Source of the DNA: Beverwykella pulmonaria
Lineage: Eukaryota > Ascomycota > Dothideomycetes > Pleosporales > Melanommataceae
DNA length: 64,000 bases
NCBI GenBank assembly: GCA_001599595.1
Contig: BCHH01000009.1
Span: 1,664,901-1,728,900, forward strand
Direction of reading: 5' to 3'
In this document: positions 55,755-64,000 of the stretch, in pieces
Layout: every line of letters starts with the position of its first letter
How positions within the stretch are numbered: position 1 is the first letter of the stretch
Notes under the pieces: generated by a model
Seen by the model: the letters and a program-made list of their open reading frames with translations, nothing else
What the model was told of the DNA's origin: nothing
Database searches by the model: none
Program-made: the position numbers and the translations under genes

Positions 55755-56798
55755 CTATTTCCTACACTGGTGGGCTGGGTGATTAGGTGAAGCGCACTTC
55801 TCACACTTGTGACGGCGTTTGCACCAGGTCTGGGAGCAGCTGTTGGTAGAGTTCCATTTCCTGCAGAGGAATGAGGCGTCGTTTGAGCCTTTTGTCGGGG
55901 TTGCTCCTGATTGTACAGGTATGTCAACCTTTGCCCTCTTTGCGCTGCGCAGGACGTCCTGTGATATGTAGGCACCGATCTATTTATTAGGTATGGTGCG
56001 CTAGATTGTGGGATTAAGGTATCCTTGTGATAGCGCTAAGTTGTGCCAATTAATCGCGAAGCGTCTCACGGATGCCTATTGGTAACTGTGGGAGTATCGT
56101 AGGACGCGGCTAAGGAAGTGGAGCATGGCCGGCACAACACTTGGGTGTTCTACAGCGTGGAGGACATGTACAATCCTAACGTATATAAGGAAGCTCTCCG
56201 TCCAGACAATAGAGTCGTCTCCAAAGTCCTTATATTGGCCGCGGGCTTTTGTGACAACGAGCTGGCTCGTTAATGGATTGAGATGGGTGGTGTGGCGGAG
56301 TTCCTCCGCGGGAGCTCCTACTCCAAGGCGGAGTTGGGGGAGGTTTATCGCGTCAAATTTCTGACTTAGGATGGCGTTGATATCCTGCGCTTGTACGCCT
56401 GGGAACTGCGTGACAGTAGTGAGAACTTGAGGGGAGAATTGCTCACTGGACTCGTCTATGGCGTTACTGCCTGATGAGGCGGTTGGTATAGCCGCAGCAG
56501 CTGCCTTGGCTGCGGCAAGGGCGAGGGCCTGCATCTCTTCGTTGTGCTCAATTGTTCTGAGCTCTGCAGTGAGTTTCGCTGCTTCAACTTTGAGCTTAAG
56601 GGCGGCGACGTCTGTTTTCGAGAGAGGTTCGATCTGGCTGTTGGCAATTGTAGCTGGGCTGCCCTCGCGGGTTGAATGGACTGGCATCTTGTTTTTGTGT
56701 TGGTGTGCAAAACACTGTATCGCAGAATTGTACAATCTGGGGCCGAATTGATTGCCTGATGAGGTTGCTGATAGTTGATGGTTGAGGCTCTGAGGCAT
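55755..56798 (-). pseudogene. Gag and zinc-knuckle region of the YR retrotransposon
   Basis: The frame starts at ATG 56798 (MPQSLNHQ) and is open for 240 codons: an Ala-rich helix, then FDAINLPQLRLGVGAP and FGDDSIVWTESFLIYVRIVHVLHAVEHP. After TAG codons at 56076, 56001 and 55980 the same frame continues. It encodes a Cys/His cluster CRKWNSTNSCSQTWCKRRHKCEKC followed by HPAHQC (about 55865-55764), like zinc clusters at the gag end of fungal YR elements. A fourth TAG is at 55755-55757. Confidence 0.75.
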
Positions 56799-56900
56799 CC
56801 TGGGATCGACTCAGGAACTTCTGCCGAGAAGCTTGGCGGCCTAACCCAGTATAGAACAAAACATTTACAATTTTGCACGCACACAATAGAGTGACTATGC

Positions 56901-57666
56901 TAAGCAGAGAGGGAGAGGAGTACTCCTGAGCATGTAGCCTGAGATAGGACGTGTTCAAGAGGCAGACGCAATATACTACTGACAAATATAAGGTCTCCTT
57001 TGACTTCATTCTAGGACGAAGGGAATGCAGCTTACCAACTGGTTGTGACATCGAAAAGTGAGAGTACTGATATGCTTGATTTAGCTACCCAGGGTGGTGT
57101 GGAGTGAGGAACCAGTCTCAGGAACCAGGGCGTAAGAGTATTTGTTAAACAAGAAATGCCTCGAAGTCAAGGTCGATAGATCTTCTGTGATTCCCACATT
57201 TCGTCCAAGGGAAGAGCGTTGACGGGTAGTACGTGTCTCAGGGAATTCCCGACAGAAAATCAGATTTACACTGTCTTACCATAGATATACAAGATAACAA
57301 TCGTAGTCGTCCTAGTAGAAAGTAGATATTTCGAGGGTCGGTCTAGACCTAACAACATTTATGAGACGACGCGATGGCTGGACATGCAAGGGTTTCAATG
57401 TCTCAGTCAGATGTTCGATACCTGTCTCTACAGGCAGTTGTAATGTTAAGCAGGGCTAGAATTCGATGTTGCATTCTTTGAGGTGGCCTCGAGCGGCTGG
57501 TCTGAACACTACTCCCGCTCTCAAAACAATTGCGTGTTGGCAACGGGTGCCACTATAGACACATAAAACGAGGTTATGATCTTGTGTCGATCACCCTACC
57601 TTCATCCTCAAGCTCATCCACAATTGCTCATCTCTAATCCGTCGAACCACATCCCGTCTCTTCACC
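56901..57666. other. Spacer between retrotransposon and broken secreted-protein gene
   Basis: About 0.77 kb of AT-rich sequence with no coding support. It may include the 5' terminal repeat of the retrotransposon, which I could not delimit. Confidence 0.45.
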
Positions 57667-58132
57667 ATGCACTCGGCACTTCTCATCACCGCTCTGTGTG
57701 ACTTGTTCATGGCCGCTCCTAAGCCTCAATTCTTCAACATCGGTGCCGTTAATTACCTCAACCTCCCCGAAATCCCCAGCCTAAATGTGGAAGCTCTTTC
57801 CGACCTCTACCATCCTATAACACCACAAGTGTCACCTCCTCAGCCACTGCGGCAATCCAAACTGATCCTGTGACAGTGGAAAAGCACGATGCCTTCGAGA
57901 AACGAACTGCTTACGTATAGGAACCAAACAGGTATGCTACATTTCACTGTTGTTTTATGAATAGGACCTTGATTAACTGACCAATAGTGCTGGCCCAGTC
58001 CCAGGCGACAGCTCAGTTGCCGCGTATCTTAACCAGACCAACGAACTCTTCTTCGTAGCGCAAAACGCCGCCACACCTCAAAGATACGTCAAGCCCTTCA
58101 GAGGCGGATGGGCTTATTTAGTCTCTTTCTGA
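57667..58132 (+). pseudogene. Broken gene for a secreted Ser/Thr-rich fungal protein
   Basis: It starts with a signal-peptide-like MHSALLITALCDLFMAAPKPQ and FNIGAVNYLNLPEIPSLNVEALSDLY. The frame then shifts within CTACCATCCTATAAC to continue as NTTSVTSSATAAIQTDPVTVEKHDAFEKR. A TAG ends that frame, and another frame continues into a candidate intron (GTATGC...CAATAG, about 57931-57987). The next exon reads GAGPVPGDSSVAAYLNQ and FFVAQNAATPQRYV, ending early at LVSF. The pieces resemble a widespread secreted Dothideomycete protein (AGPVP and FFVAQNAATPQGY motifs), here truncated. I do not know its function. Confidence 0.65.
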
Positions 58133-58279
58133 GGGCTAGGTAAAGCAAAGTATTGCATAGCTCGACTTGTAGTACTTTAATTATCATTGGTGGTGCTTGA
58201 CCGCATTTACTTTTATTTGGACTGATTCCTCTTTTGATATGACCTCGTATCTGTCCTAGGTCCTGGCCCTGAAATCCAC

Positions 58280-59693
58280 TCATACCTTTAGAAAAAAATG
58301 CTCCCCTTTCTCAAGTACCTCCACCTCGTCTCCGAGTTGGATCATTCCTTCTGTGAGTGGCGTGACTTGCATCCCCAGACACGGACTGTTGGAACCCTTA
58401 TCAATGACACGGTACTGCCTCATGGTTGACCCAGGCTCATTGCGGTCTGCAATGGCAGTCTCGGGGTCCACGTTGGGCAACTTGCAGCGTGTGGTTCGGC
58501 AGGAAATATGGTACGTGCCATCACCAATACGGGCTTTGGTCCAGTCGTCCTCACTGAAGGCTGGCGGCCCAGTGATGTAGACGTTGGCGCGGTAACGCAG
58601 GGCATTGAGACGTTTTGGGCGTGTGGGGAGTCGAGAGGCTACGTCATGCACGCTGGCGAGGGTAAGAATGTGCATGGGGTACTATGCGATTGTTAGTTCT
58701 CATTCCTTGTGCCAATTGTACTTGTGTTGAGTCGAATTGAAGTATGCATACTGAGTCTGCCATCCCTATGATGGGCTGAAATCCAACGTCCTGCTTCTTT
58801 GGTGCACATTTGAACACCTCTCTGTACTTCGTTGTATCGATTCGAAAAAGACTTATAGGGTTCGTAATGCCGAGTGTGTATCTCAACTTCTCCATGATTT
58901 CTTCCGAGACTTCACAGCCCATGTCCAGTGCTACTGGAGTATCTTTCCAAATTTTTACCTCCGCACTCCTATATCCCTTCGATTTTATGCGTTCTTTCGG
59001 CGGGTTGAATGGAACGCGGAACTCAACCATTGGCTCTGGTCTGCCACTCAATTTGGCCGCTAATATCCTGCCATATGCCTTGAGTCCCTCAACAGTGAAC
59101 TCGACGTCTGGCGAGAATGGGAAGCGGACGACGAGGCATCCCTCACTCTTCACGTATTCTGCCTCTTCCGAGTACCCAGGTACTTTTGCATCTGGAACCC
59201 AGATCTCGGTTTCCACCTTTGCGAGTCTAGGAAACGTCCGCTGTGTGACGAAATTCCACTCGCTCTTCACCTTGCCCTCCATGGTTGGTAGCCCTGTGAC
59301 TTGCTGGCCAAGCGTGAATTGGCGATCATATTTTAACCCGGTCCTGATAACCTCGCTCTTGTCGAGCTCGATTCCAGTGCATGACTTTAGGGGGTATATG
59401 AAGAGGGCTTTGACGGTCCAGGGGTTGACTGGGGAGGGATCGCCGCCTTGGGCGTATTGTTTCGAGTACTGGTCCGAAAGATTGCTCTTACCCACTCGAC
59501 CGATTTTTCGGCATCCGGGAGGTGGAGGAAGCTGCTCGTCGCGCTGTCCAAGGGCCAATACAAAGAGAGCGAAGAGAGGGAGGACGAGAACCAAAAGTGT
59601 AACTCCGATGGTCAGTGGATTGAAGCCAACGCCGGCATCGTCTAAAGTGTTGCGAGCCAAGACTAATAATTCATCAAGAATGTTAGAGGACAT
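58280..59693 (-). CDS. MOSC-domain protein, mARC-like
   Basis: Exons 59693-58752 and 58681-58280 give 447 aa; the intron is 70 nt. An N-terminal membrane helix (TIGVTLLVLVLPLFALFVLAL, about 30-50) precedes the MOSC N-terminal beta-barrel (VKALFIYPLKSCTGIELDKSEVIRTGLKYDRQF). The MOSC domain follows: HILTLASVHDVASRLP, NALRYRANVYITG, FSEDDWTKARIGD and CRTTRCKLPNVDPETA. The Cys in TRC-LPNVDPET corresponds to the molybdenum-ligand Cys of mARC enzymes. mARC proteins reduce N-hydroxylated compounds with cytochrome b5 and b5 reductase, on the outer mitochondrial membrane in animals. Location and substrate here are inferred. Confidence 0.9.
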
Positions 59694-60138
59694 TATCTAG
59701 AGTGATAGAAAGCTGTTCTTGTTGTGGGTGATAGATTCAGCTGACGCTGCTTCGGGTGGTAGCTCGGACACAAGGCCAGCTCTACGAATCTCGAATAGAG
59801 GTGGTAATAGGCATTAGAACGAAGAGATTGATGTATCGTCAATATTGGTGCAACTAAGGGCGATGCAACGCAGGTGTTGTGAGCATCGAGTTGTCATTGT
59901 CTGAGGAGGCGAAGAATCGCGCGGGGAAGTCGCGATGTCACGATGGCGCTAAGAGTTTTGGCCTCGTAGCTGGCTCTCCACTTGAGCTTCAACACTCTCA
60001 CGATGGTTGCCACCACCACCACAGTGCTGTCATGACTGAGAAACACACGTTGCACTATGCTTCTCCAAATCACGGAACCCTCATAAAACCTCCGAAAACA
60101 CAGCCACAGAACTCAATGGGACAATAACTCAACCCTTG
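59694..60138. promoter_or_regulatory. Divergent promoter MOSC/RAD55-like
   Basis: This is 445 nt between opposed ATGs. It contains CACCACCACCAC near 60011. An 82-codon ORF inside it (59879-60127) lacks a recognisable domain. No damage-response element was identified. Confidence 0.35.
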
Positions 60139-61686
60139 ATGACCGCAATGGCCAGCCAGGACGTTCCGGCGCTGCCCTCTTCGACGTCTCGTATGTACCT
60201 CAATACCCTCCGCAGACCCTTCTGCATAACTCATGCCTCTATAGACAGACTGCCCACTGTGTCCGCCTCCCAGGCCCTCCAGAACCTTCATGCGCGGAGC
60301 TCTCGCGCCGTGTCGACCGGTCTCTCGCAGCTCAACAGAATCCTCTCCCCTCAATGCCTCCCAGGACACACCGTCTCGGGAGGACTCATGCGCGGGAAGG
60401 TGACTGAGGTCTTTGGCCCGTCGGGCGTAGGAAAAACGGCGTTTGGGTAAATTCAAACCCTATATCCCGCCATTGTGTCGGAATCGGAGACTGAACTTGT
60501 TGAAGCATACAGGCCGCCGTGAGTGCATTGCGCGAAGGTCAGCGTGTTGTCTGGGTTGGTTAGTACATCGAACCGCCGGAGCTCAGCGCTGCCGCTGCTG
60601 CTGTTGCGAGGTGATGAGGGCTAATTGCGTGCAGACGCAGCGTGTGCGCCCTTGGTACCCCAGCGATTCAAGGACGTCCTGTTCGCCGCCCGTGACACGC
60701 TACCGCACCGTCTCCCGCCCGCGGGAAGCACTGGAGCAGATGTGCCTCTACTGCCAGACCTCTCTTCAGATGAACTGCAAAGCCGCTTCCATCACTATAC
60801 GTCACCAACGTTGGCGCATCTGCTGGCTTTATTCGTGCACCCACCCTCTTCATTTCCGCCGCCAAACACGAGTCTCGTCGTTATCGACTCACTCTCAACC
60901 CTGTTCGATAACGCGTACCCCCGCAATTCTGACGATCGGACATCAAGGAACAAAAGCGACCAGACGCGATGGGCCGCAGGACGCAAATTTGCAGTAATGA
61001 ACGAGCTGGCCTCGACGCTGATGAGGGTCGCGGCCATGCACGACATCGCACTTCTCCTCACGTCCCAGCCCATCACTAAAATTCGGGGACGCTCAAGGGC
61101 TGTTCTGGTTCCGGCAATATCAGGTGCAGAATGGGAGAACGGCATTTCCACTCGTCTGGTTTTGTTCAGAGACTGGGTTCCGGGGCAAGGGAAGTGGAAT
61201 GACGCAGACGCTGATATATTGCGTAAAGCCCGGTTCATTGGTGTTGTAAAGGCAAATGGTGTGACTTTGGTTGAAGAAGGCGGTGTCGGCAACGTGGTCC
61301 CATTTGCTATAGACAGCGTAAGTTAATATATTACCCGCAGAGCCTACAATATGAGAGACGCAGCTTTATGTCTTGTACGACGATCACCCGCTAACAAGCT
61401 ACAGACGGGACTTGTCGACATGAACATAGCTGCGGTCGATATTGCAGTACCAGTGGCCTTTCCACTGCAAGCCAGACCATCTAAGAGACGTTTCACGGAG
61501 ATCGACGAGGAGGGGGATGATAATCCCGACTCGGATGAACTGTATGACTGGGTTGAAGACGACGAAGTAGCTGCAGAAGGTTTGATTGTGGAGGCCGACA
61601 ATGTCAACGCTGCAGAGTCTCTTGCAGAACCTCGAACGGACCGTGTTCCAGACGAACTGAGCAAGAAGGTGCCACGAACCATCTGA
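60139..61686 (+). CDS. Rad55/Rhp55-like RecA-family repair ATPase
   Basis: This Rad51 paralogue presumably helps load or stabilise Rad51 filaments in homologous recombination. Five exons, 60139-60190, 60245-60446, 60506-60558, 60635-61317 and 61405-61686, give 423 aa. Walker A is GPSGVGKT at 75-82, followed across intron 2 by AFGIQAAVSALREGQRVVWVD, which fixes the acceptor at TTGAAG|CATACAG. Walker B is SLVVIDSLSTLF; then FAVMNELASTLMRVAAMHDIALLLTSQP and WENGISTRLVLFRDW. The C-terminus is acidic and follows a basic patch (PSKRRFTEIDEEGDDNPDSDELYDW). Intron 1 (54 nt) is frame-neutral, so its retention would add 18 residues. Rad55 is preferred over Rad57 from the short N-terminus and acidic tail; this is a judgement. 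Confidence 0.8.
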
Positions 61687-64000
61687 ACATGGATGGAAGC
61701 CTGTGTGGAGGCTGTTCAACCGGACACCGAAGCCCTTACCTTCCAGAAGTTCTCTGGTCCTAATCTTTGTCTCAGTCATGCTACGCCGCGTACGCGCCGC
61801 AACGGTGCTTATCAGAGAAATTAAATATGGGCATGGAGGGTGCCTGCCTTGCTCTCCATCTTTCCCGGTGAGTCTAGATCGGGACGAAAGATCCCATCGG
61901 CACCAATCAACGGTTACTTGACCCTTGAATCTTGCAGCTATCCGGACCAGCCAAAGGCCCGCCGCCCAGGTTCACTTCATTTTGCCGTGTGGGGTCAACT
62001 ACCACTCATTGCGGAGAAAGCCACCCACACCAAACCTCAACACCATCCAGAACATTGTCCCCCGAAGTCCGGCTGCGCTCACCTAAGCAATATAAATCTA
62101 TGCACCACCGTGTCCAATACATCTTCTCTCCCCAACATCATCAGCTTGCTCTGATCTTTTCTTATTTTTTCCGATGGCAAATACGCGCCACAGTCCTCCG
62201 ACCCACGTTCTAGAAACTGCTTGCGACGAAGATTCAAATTGCCAAGAGCGTAGGGTCTGTGTTGCGAAAGGAAATCACGAAAAATTAAACCTTCGTGCGC
62301 TTTGACCGCTCTTCGCTGCATTCAAGGTTCGGGGAAGACGCCGCGATCCAAACCGCTGGGATCGCTGACCGGCAAAATCGCGTCCCGTTTTGGAACGCCC
62401 ATGTTTTGAGCTTTGCCCAGGGAGGAGAAGGATGCGTGCGGCGGGGTGGAAGTCTGGGGATGAGGGGAGGGATTTGGTCTGGACCTTGCATCCTTGTTGC
62501 TGTCTCGTATAGGCGTGGGGGTCGAGAAGATGGGCAGCTGATGGAAGTGATAGGATAACCCATGACATTTGTGAGCATGTTAAGGAGATCTTTTGAAATA
62601 CCCGGTTAGGTTTGTTCTAGTGATGCGTTGTTTAAGGCGAATCAAGAGGTGGACTTGATCATAGGACAAAGCAAACAACCGCATTCCCACTCAAGACCCT
62701 TGAGTTGCAACCTGCATGACGAGGAAGTGATATTTTTTGTCAATCTTGACCTGGGGAGAGAGGTGACTGGCTGGAGTTTTCGTGCGACAAGTACGCTTGG
62801 GGTGAATACATGGCTATGGCGGTGCGATGACATATTCATGAATCCTCCACGTCTTGCGCTGACACAGAGCATCGCGGGAGTGATGGAGAATCGCAAGTGG
62901 CCGTCGCCGGTCGACTCCTATCATGGCATCGCTTCCCCCTCGTGTCTGCTCCGCTGCTGCTATTGTCTCCTTCCCTGCCTGTCTAGTTTCGTCTTCCAAG
63001 GTCTTATATTTTCTTGTTTCCAACTTGCACTTCAAGAAAGATGACATACGTATACCCCACGTTGTGCTCGCCATCGGTCACCCGATCGGGCACCACCTCG
63101 ATGGAGCTGTCATCGTATCTTATTAATCTAGCATCATCTCACGCACTCACATTGCGTTGCCCGGCATTCATGTGCTCACCGTTCAGCACCCGGCCTTGCA
63201 GCTCGCTGGCCGCTGGCTGCCCCGGAAAAGAGGCGGAGTCGACGTATGTACCGCCCGCACCGGCAGTGCGCGGGACGGACGGCCAGATCTCGCTCGCTTG
63301 AACAAAAGCGGTGGGTGTAGGGTGACTGGGTGGGGACGAAGGTGGCGCTTCGGAGGAATGTGCAGCGAGCGAGTGACATGTTTGGTGGGAAGTGCGAGGC
63401 TAAGGGTTATCGTTACTTGTCTGGGATGTGGGTGCGTGAGGCGGTGTGTTTATCGCGGTATGTACGGTAGAGAAAAGAAAAAGTGTGGAGATGAGATGAG
63501 ATGGGATAAGATGGGATGGCGAGGCGGTCTGGAAAAGAAAGAATGGAATAGGGTGCCGCTGCAGCGGTAGCGAGAAAGGGCGAGGAGATGGGATGGAGTG
63601 CTTTTTTCTTTTGCTGGCGACATTTGGATGCGGGGGAGCATCGTGATAGAATGTGGAATGACTGCTTGCGACACGGGGAGACAGCGAGGGCAGCATTGCT
63701 GCCCCCTTCGCGAATTTTCTATTCTTGATACACAACCCCGCGGTGTTGAGGCCTCACATCGTGAGACTGTGCGACGTCGGTTGTGGCTTTGCTTTAATGT
63801 GATGGTGTGATAGGGGCCTGCGGGAGTACATGTGTGGCGGCGTGTGGGGTGAACCGCTGGGGGAATGGGGGGACGAGGTCACAGGTACCTGGCTCCTAAT
63901 AATGCGTGCGTTGTGTTTCGAGTTTTTGATATCTTCTTTGGGCACCTATAGCACCTCAAGTATATACCCTTAATTGATGCTGTTAAGTCTCAAGCCGTGG
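61687..64000. other. 2.3-kb terminal region without supported gene
   Basis: ORFs up to 138 codons (62628-63044, 63157-63570 on plus; several on minus) have no recognisable domains, signal peptides or splice continuations. A GAGATGAGATGGGATAAGATGGGATGG purine-rich stretch lies near 63488-63520. The region may be the promoter of a gene beyond the window. Confidence 0.5.

Larger units (their letters stand above)
52813..56900 (-). mobile_element. DIRS/Ngaro-like tyrosine-recombinase retrotransposon, partly decayed
   Basis: In sense order on the minus strand the element has gag (56798), zinc knuckle (about 55865-55757), reverse transcriptase, RNase H and a tyrosine recombinase ending at 52927. 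The RT-RH-YR order with no DDE integrase or protease defines the YR retrotransposons (DIRS/Ngaro group). The gag-to-RNase H part is one reading frame interrupted by seven TAG codons. The recombinase is in another frame, overlaps the RNase H end and is uninterrupted. I could not find split direct or inverted terminal repeats, so both ends are approximate. Confidence 0.85.

Noticed and set aside
53991..56798. Programmed TAG readthrough or reassigned stop codon in the retrotransposon
   Set aside because: Host genes in the window end normally at TAG (for example SEC27, TIP41, ACBP, FAA1), so TAG is a working stop here. Point-mutation decay is simpler. Kept only as a testable alternative in the findings.
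1..64000. Secondary-metabolite cluster, CRISPR array, or rRNA/tRNA genes
   Set aside because: No PKS, NRPS, terpene or DMAT synthase motifs, no regular spaced repeats other than the 59-nt array, and no convincing tRNA A/B-box pairs or rRNA were seen by eye. A covariance-model scan would be decisive for tRNAs.

Overview
The window is nuclear DNA of a filamentous ascomycete (Pezizomycotina). The evidence is short GT-AG introns, mostly about 50-90 nt, often with a CTAAC/CTGAC-like branch point; high gene density; and fungus-specific families: DUF3425 bZIP, CFEM, HeLo-like/ankyrin, extracellular serine-rich cupredoxin-like protein, Ole1 with a fused cytochrome b5. Dothideomycetes is my best guess at class, and that is inference only. 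All gene models were built by reading splice sites and keeping the protein frame, without transcripts.

Layout. 0-16.2 kb is a dense housekeeping block: the 3' end of SEC27 (COPI beta'), MSP1, ATP23, PRO1 (glutamate 5-kinase), TIM21, an Aurora kinase divergent from TIP41, a 762-aa HeLo-like/ankyrin protein, and acyl-CoA-binding protein. 16.5-25.5 kb holds TDP1, the delta-9 desaturase OLE1 and a UapA/UapC-type urate-xanthine permease. 25.5-39.2 kb is sparser: a 4.1-kb non-coding stretch, a two-PAS-domain protein, a membrane-anchored cupredoxin-like protein and a SET3-type PHD/SET protein. 39.2-45.4 kb has a secreted type-B carboxylesterase with a lectin-like N-terminus, an RKM5-like methyltransferase whose first intron does not close in frame, and FAA1 (long-chain acyl-CoA synthetase). 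47.3-50.9 kb is more accessory: a small CFEM secreted protein, a DUF3425 bZIP factor and an alpha/beta hydrolase.

50.9-58.1 kb is repeat territory. It has a 59-nt tandem repeat broken by a 320-N gap, then a DIRS/Ngaro-like tyrosine-recombinase retrotransposon on the minus strand (gag, zinc knuckle, RT, RNase H, YR), and next to it a broken secreted-protein gene. The gag-to-RNase H frame is continuous but carries seven stops, all TAG, while the recombinase ORF has none. 58.3-61.7 kb returns to conserved genes: an mARC-like MOSC protein and a Rad55/Rhp55-like RecA-family protein. The last 2.3 kb shows no convincing gene.

How the genes relate. There is no biosynthetic cluster. Recurrent themes are mitochondrial biogenesis and quality control (MSP1, ATP23, TIM21), fatty-acid handling (ACBP, OLE1, FAA1), DNA repair (TDP1, RAD55-like) and secreted or surface proteins. 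Several pairs are divergent and may share promoters: ATP23/PRO1, Aurora/TIP41 and RKM5/FAA1.
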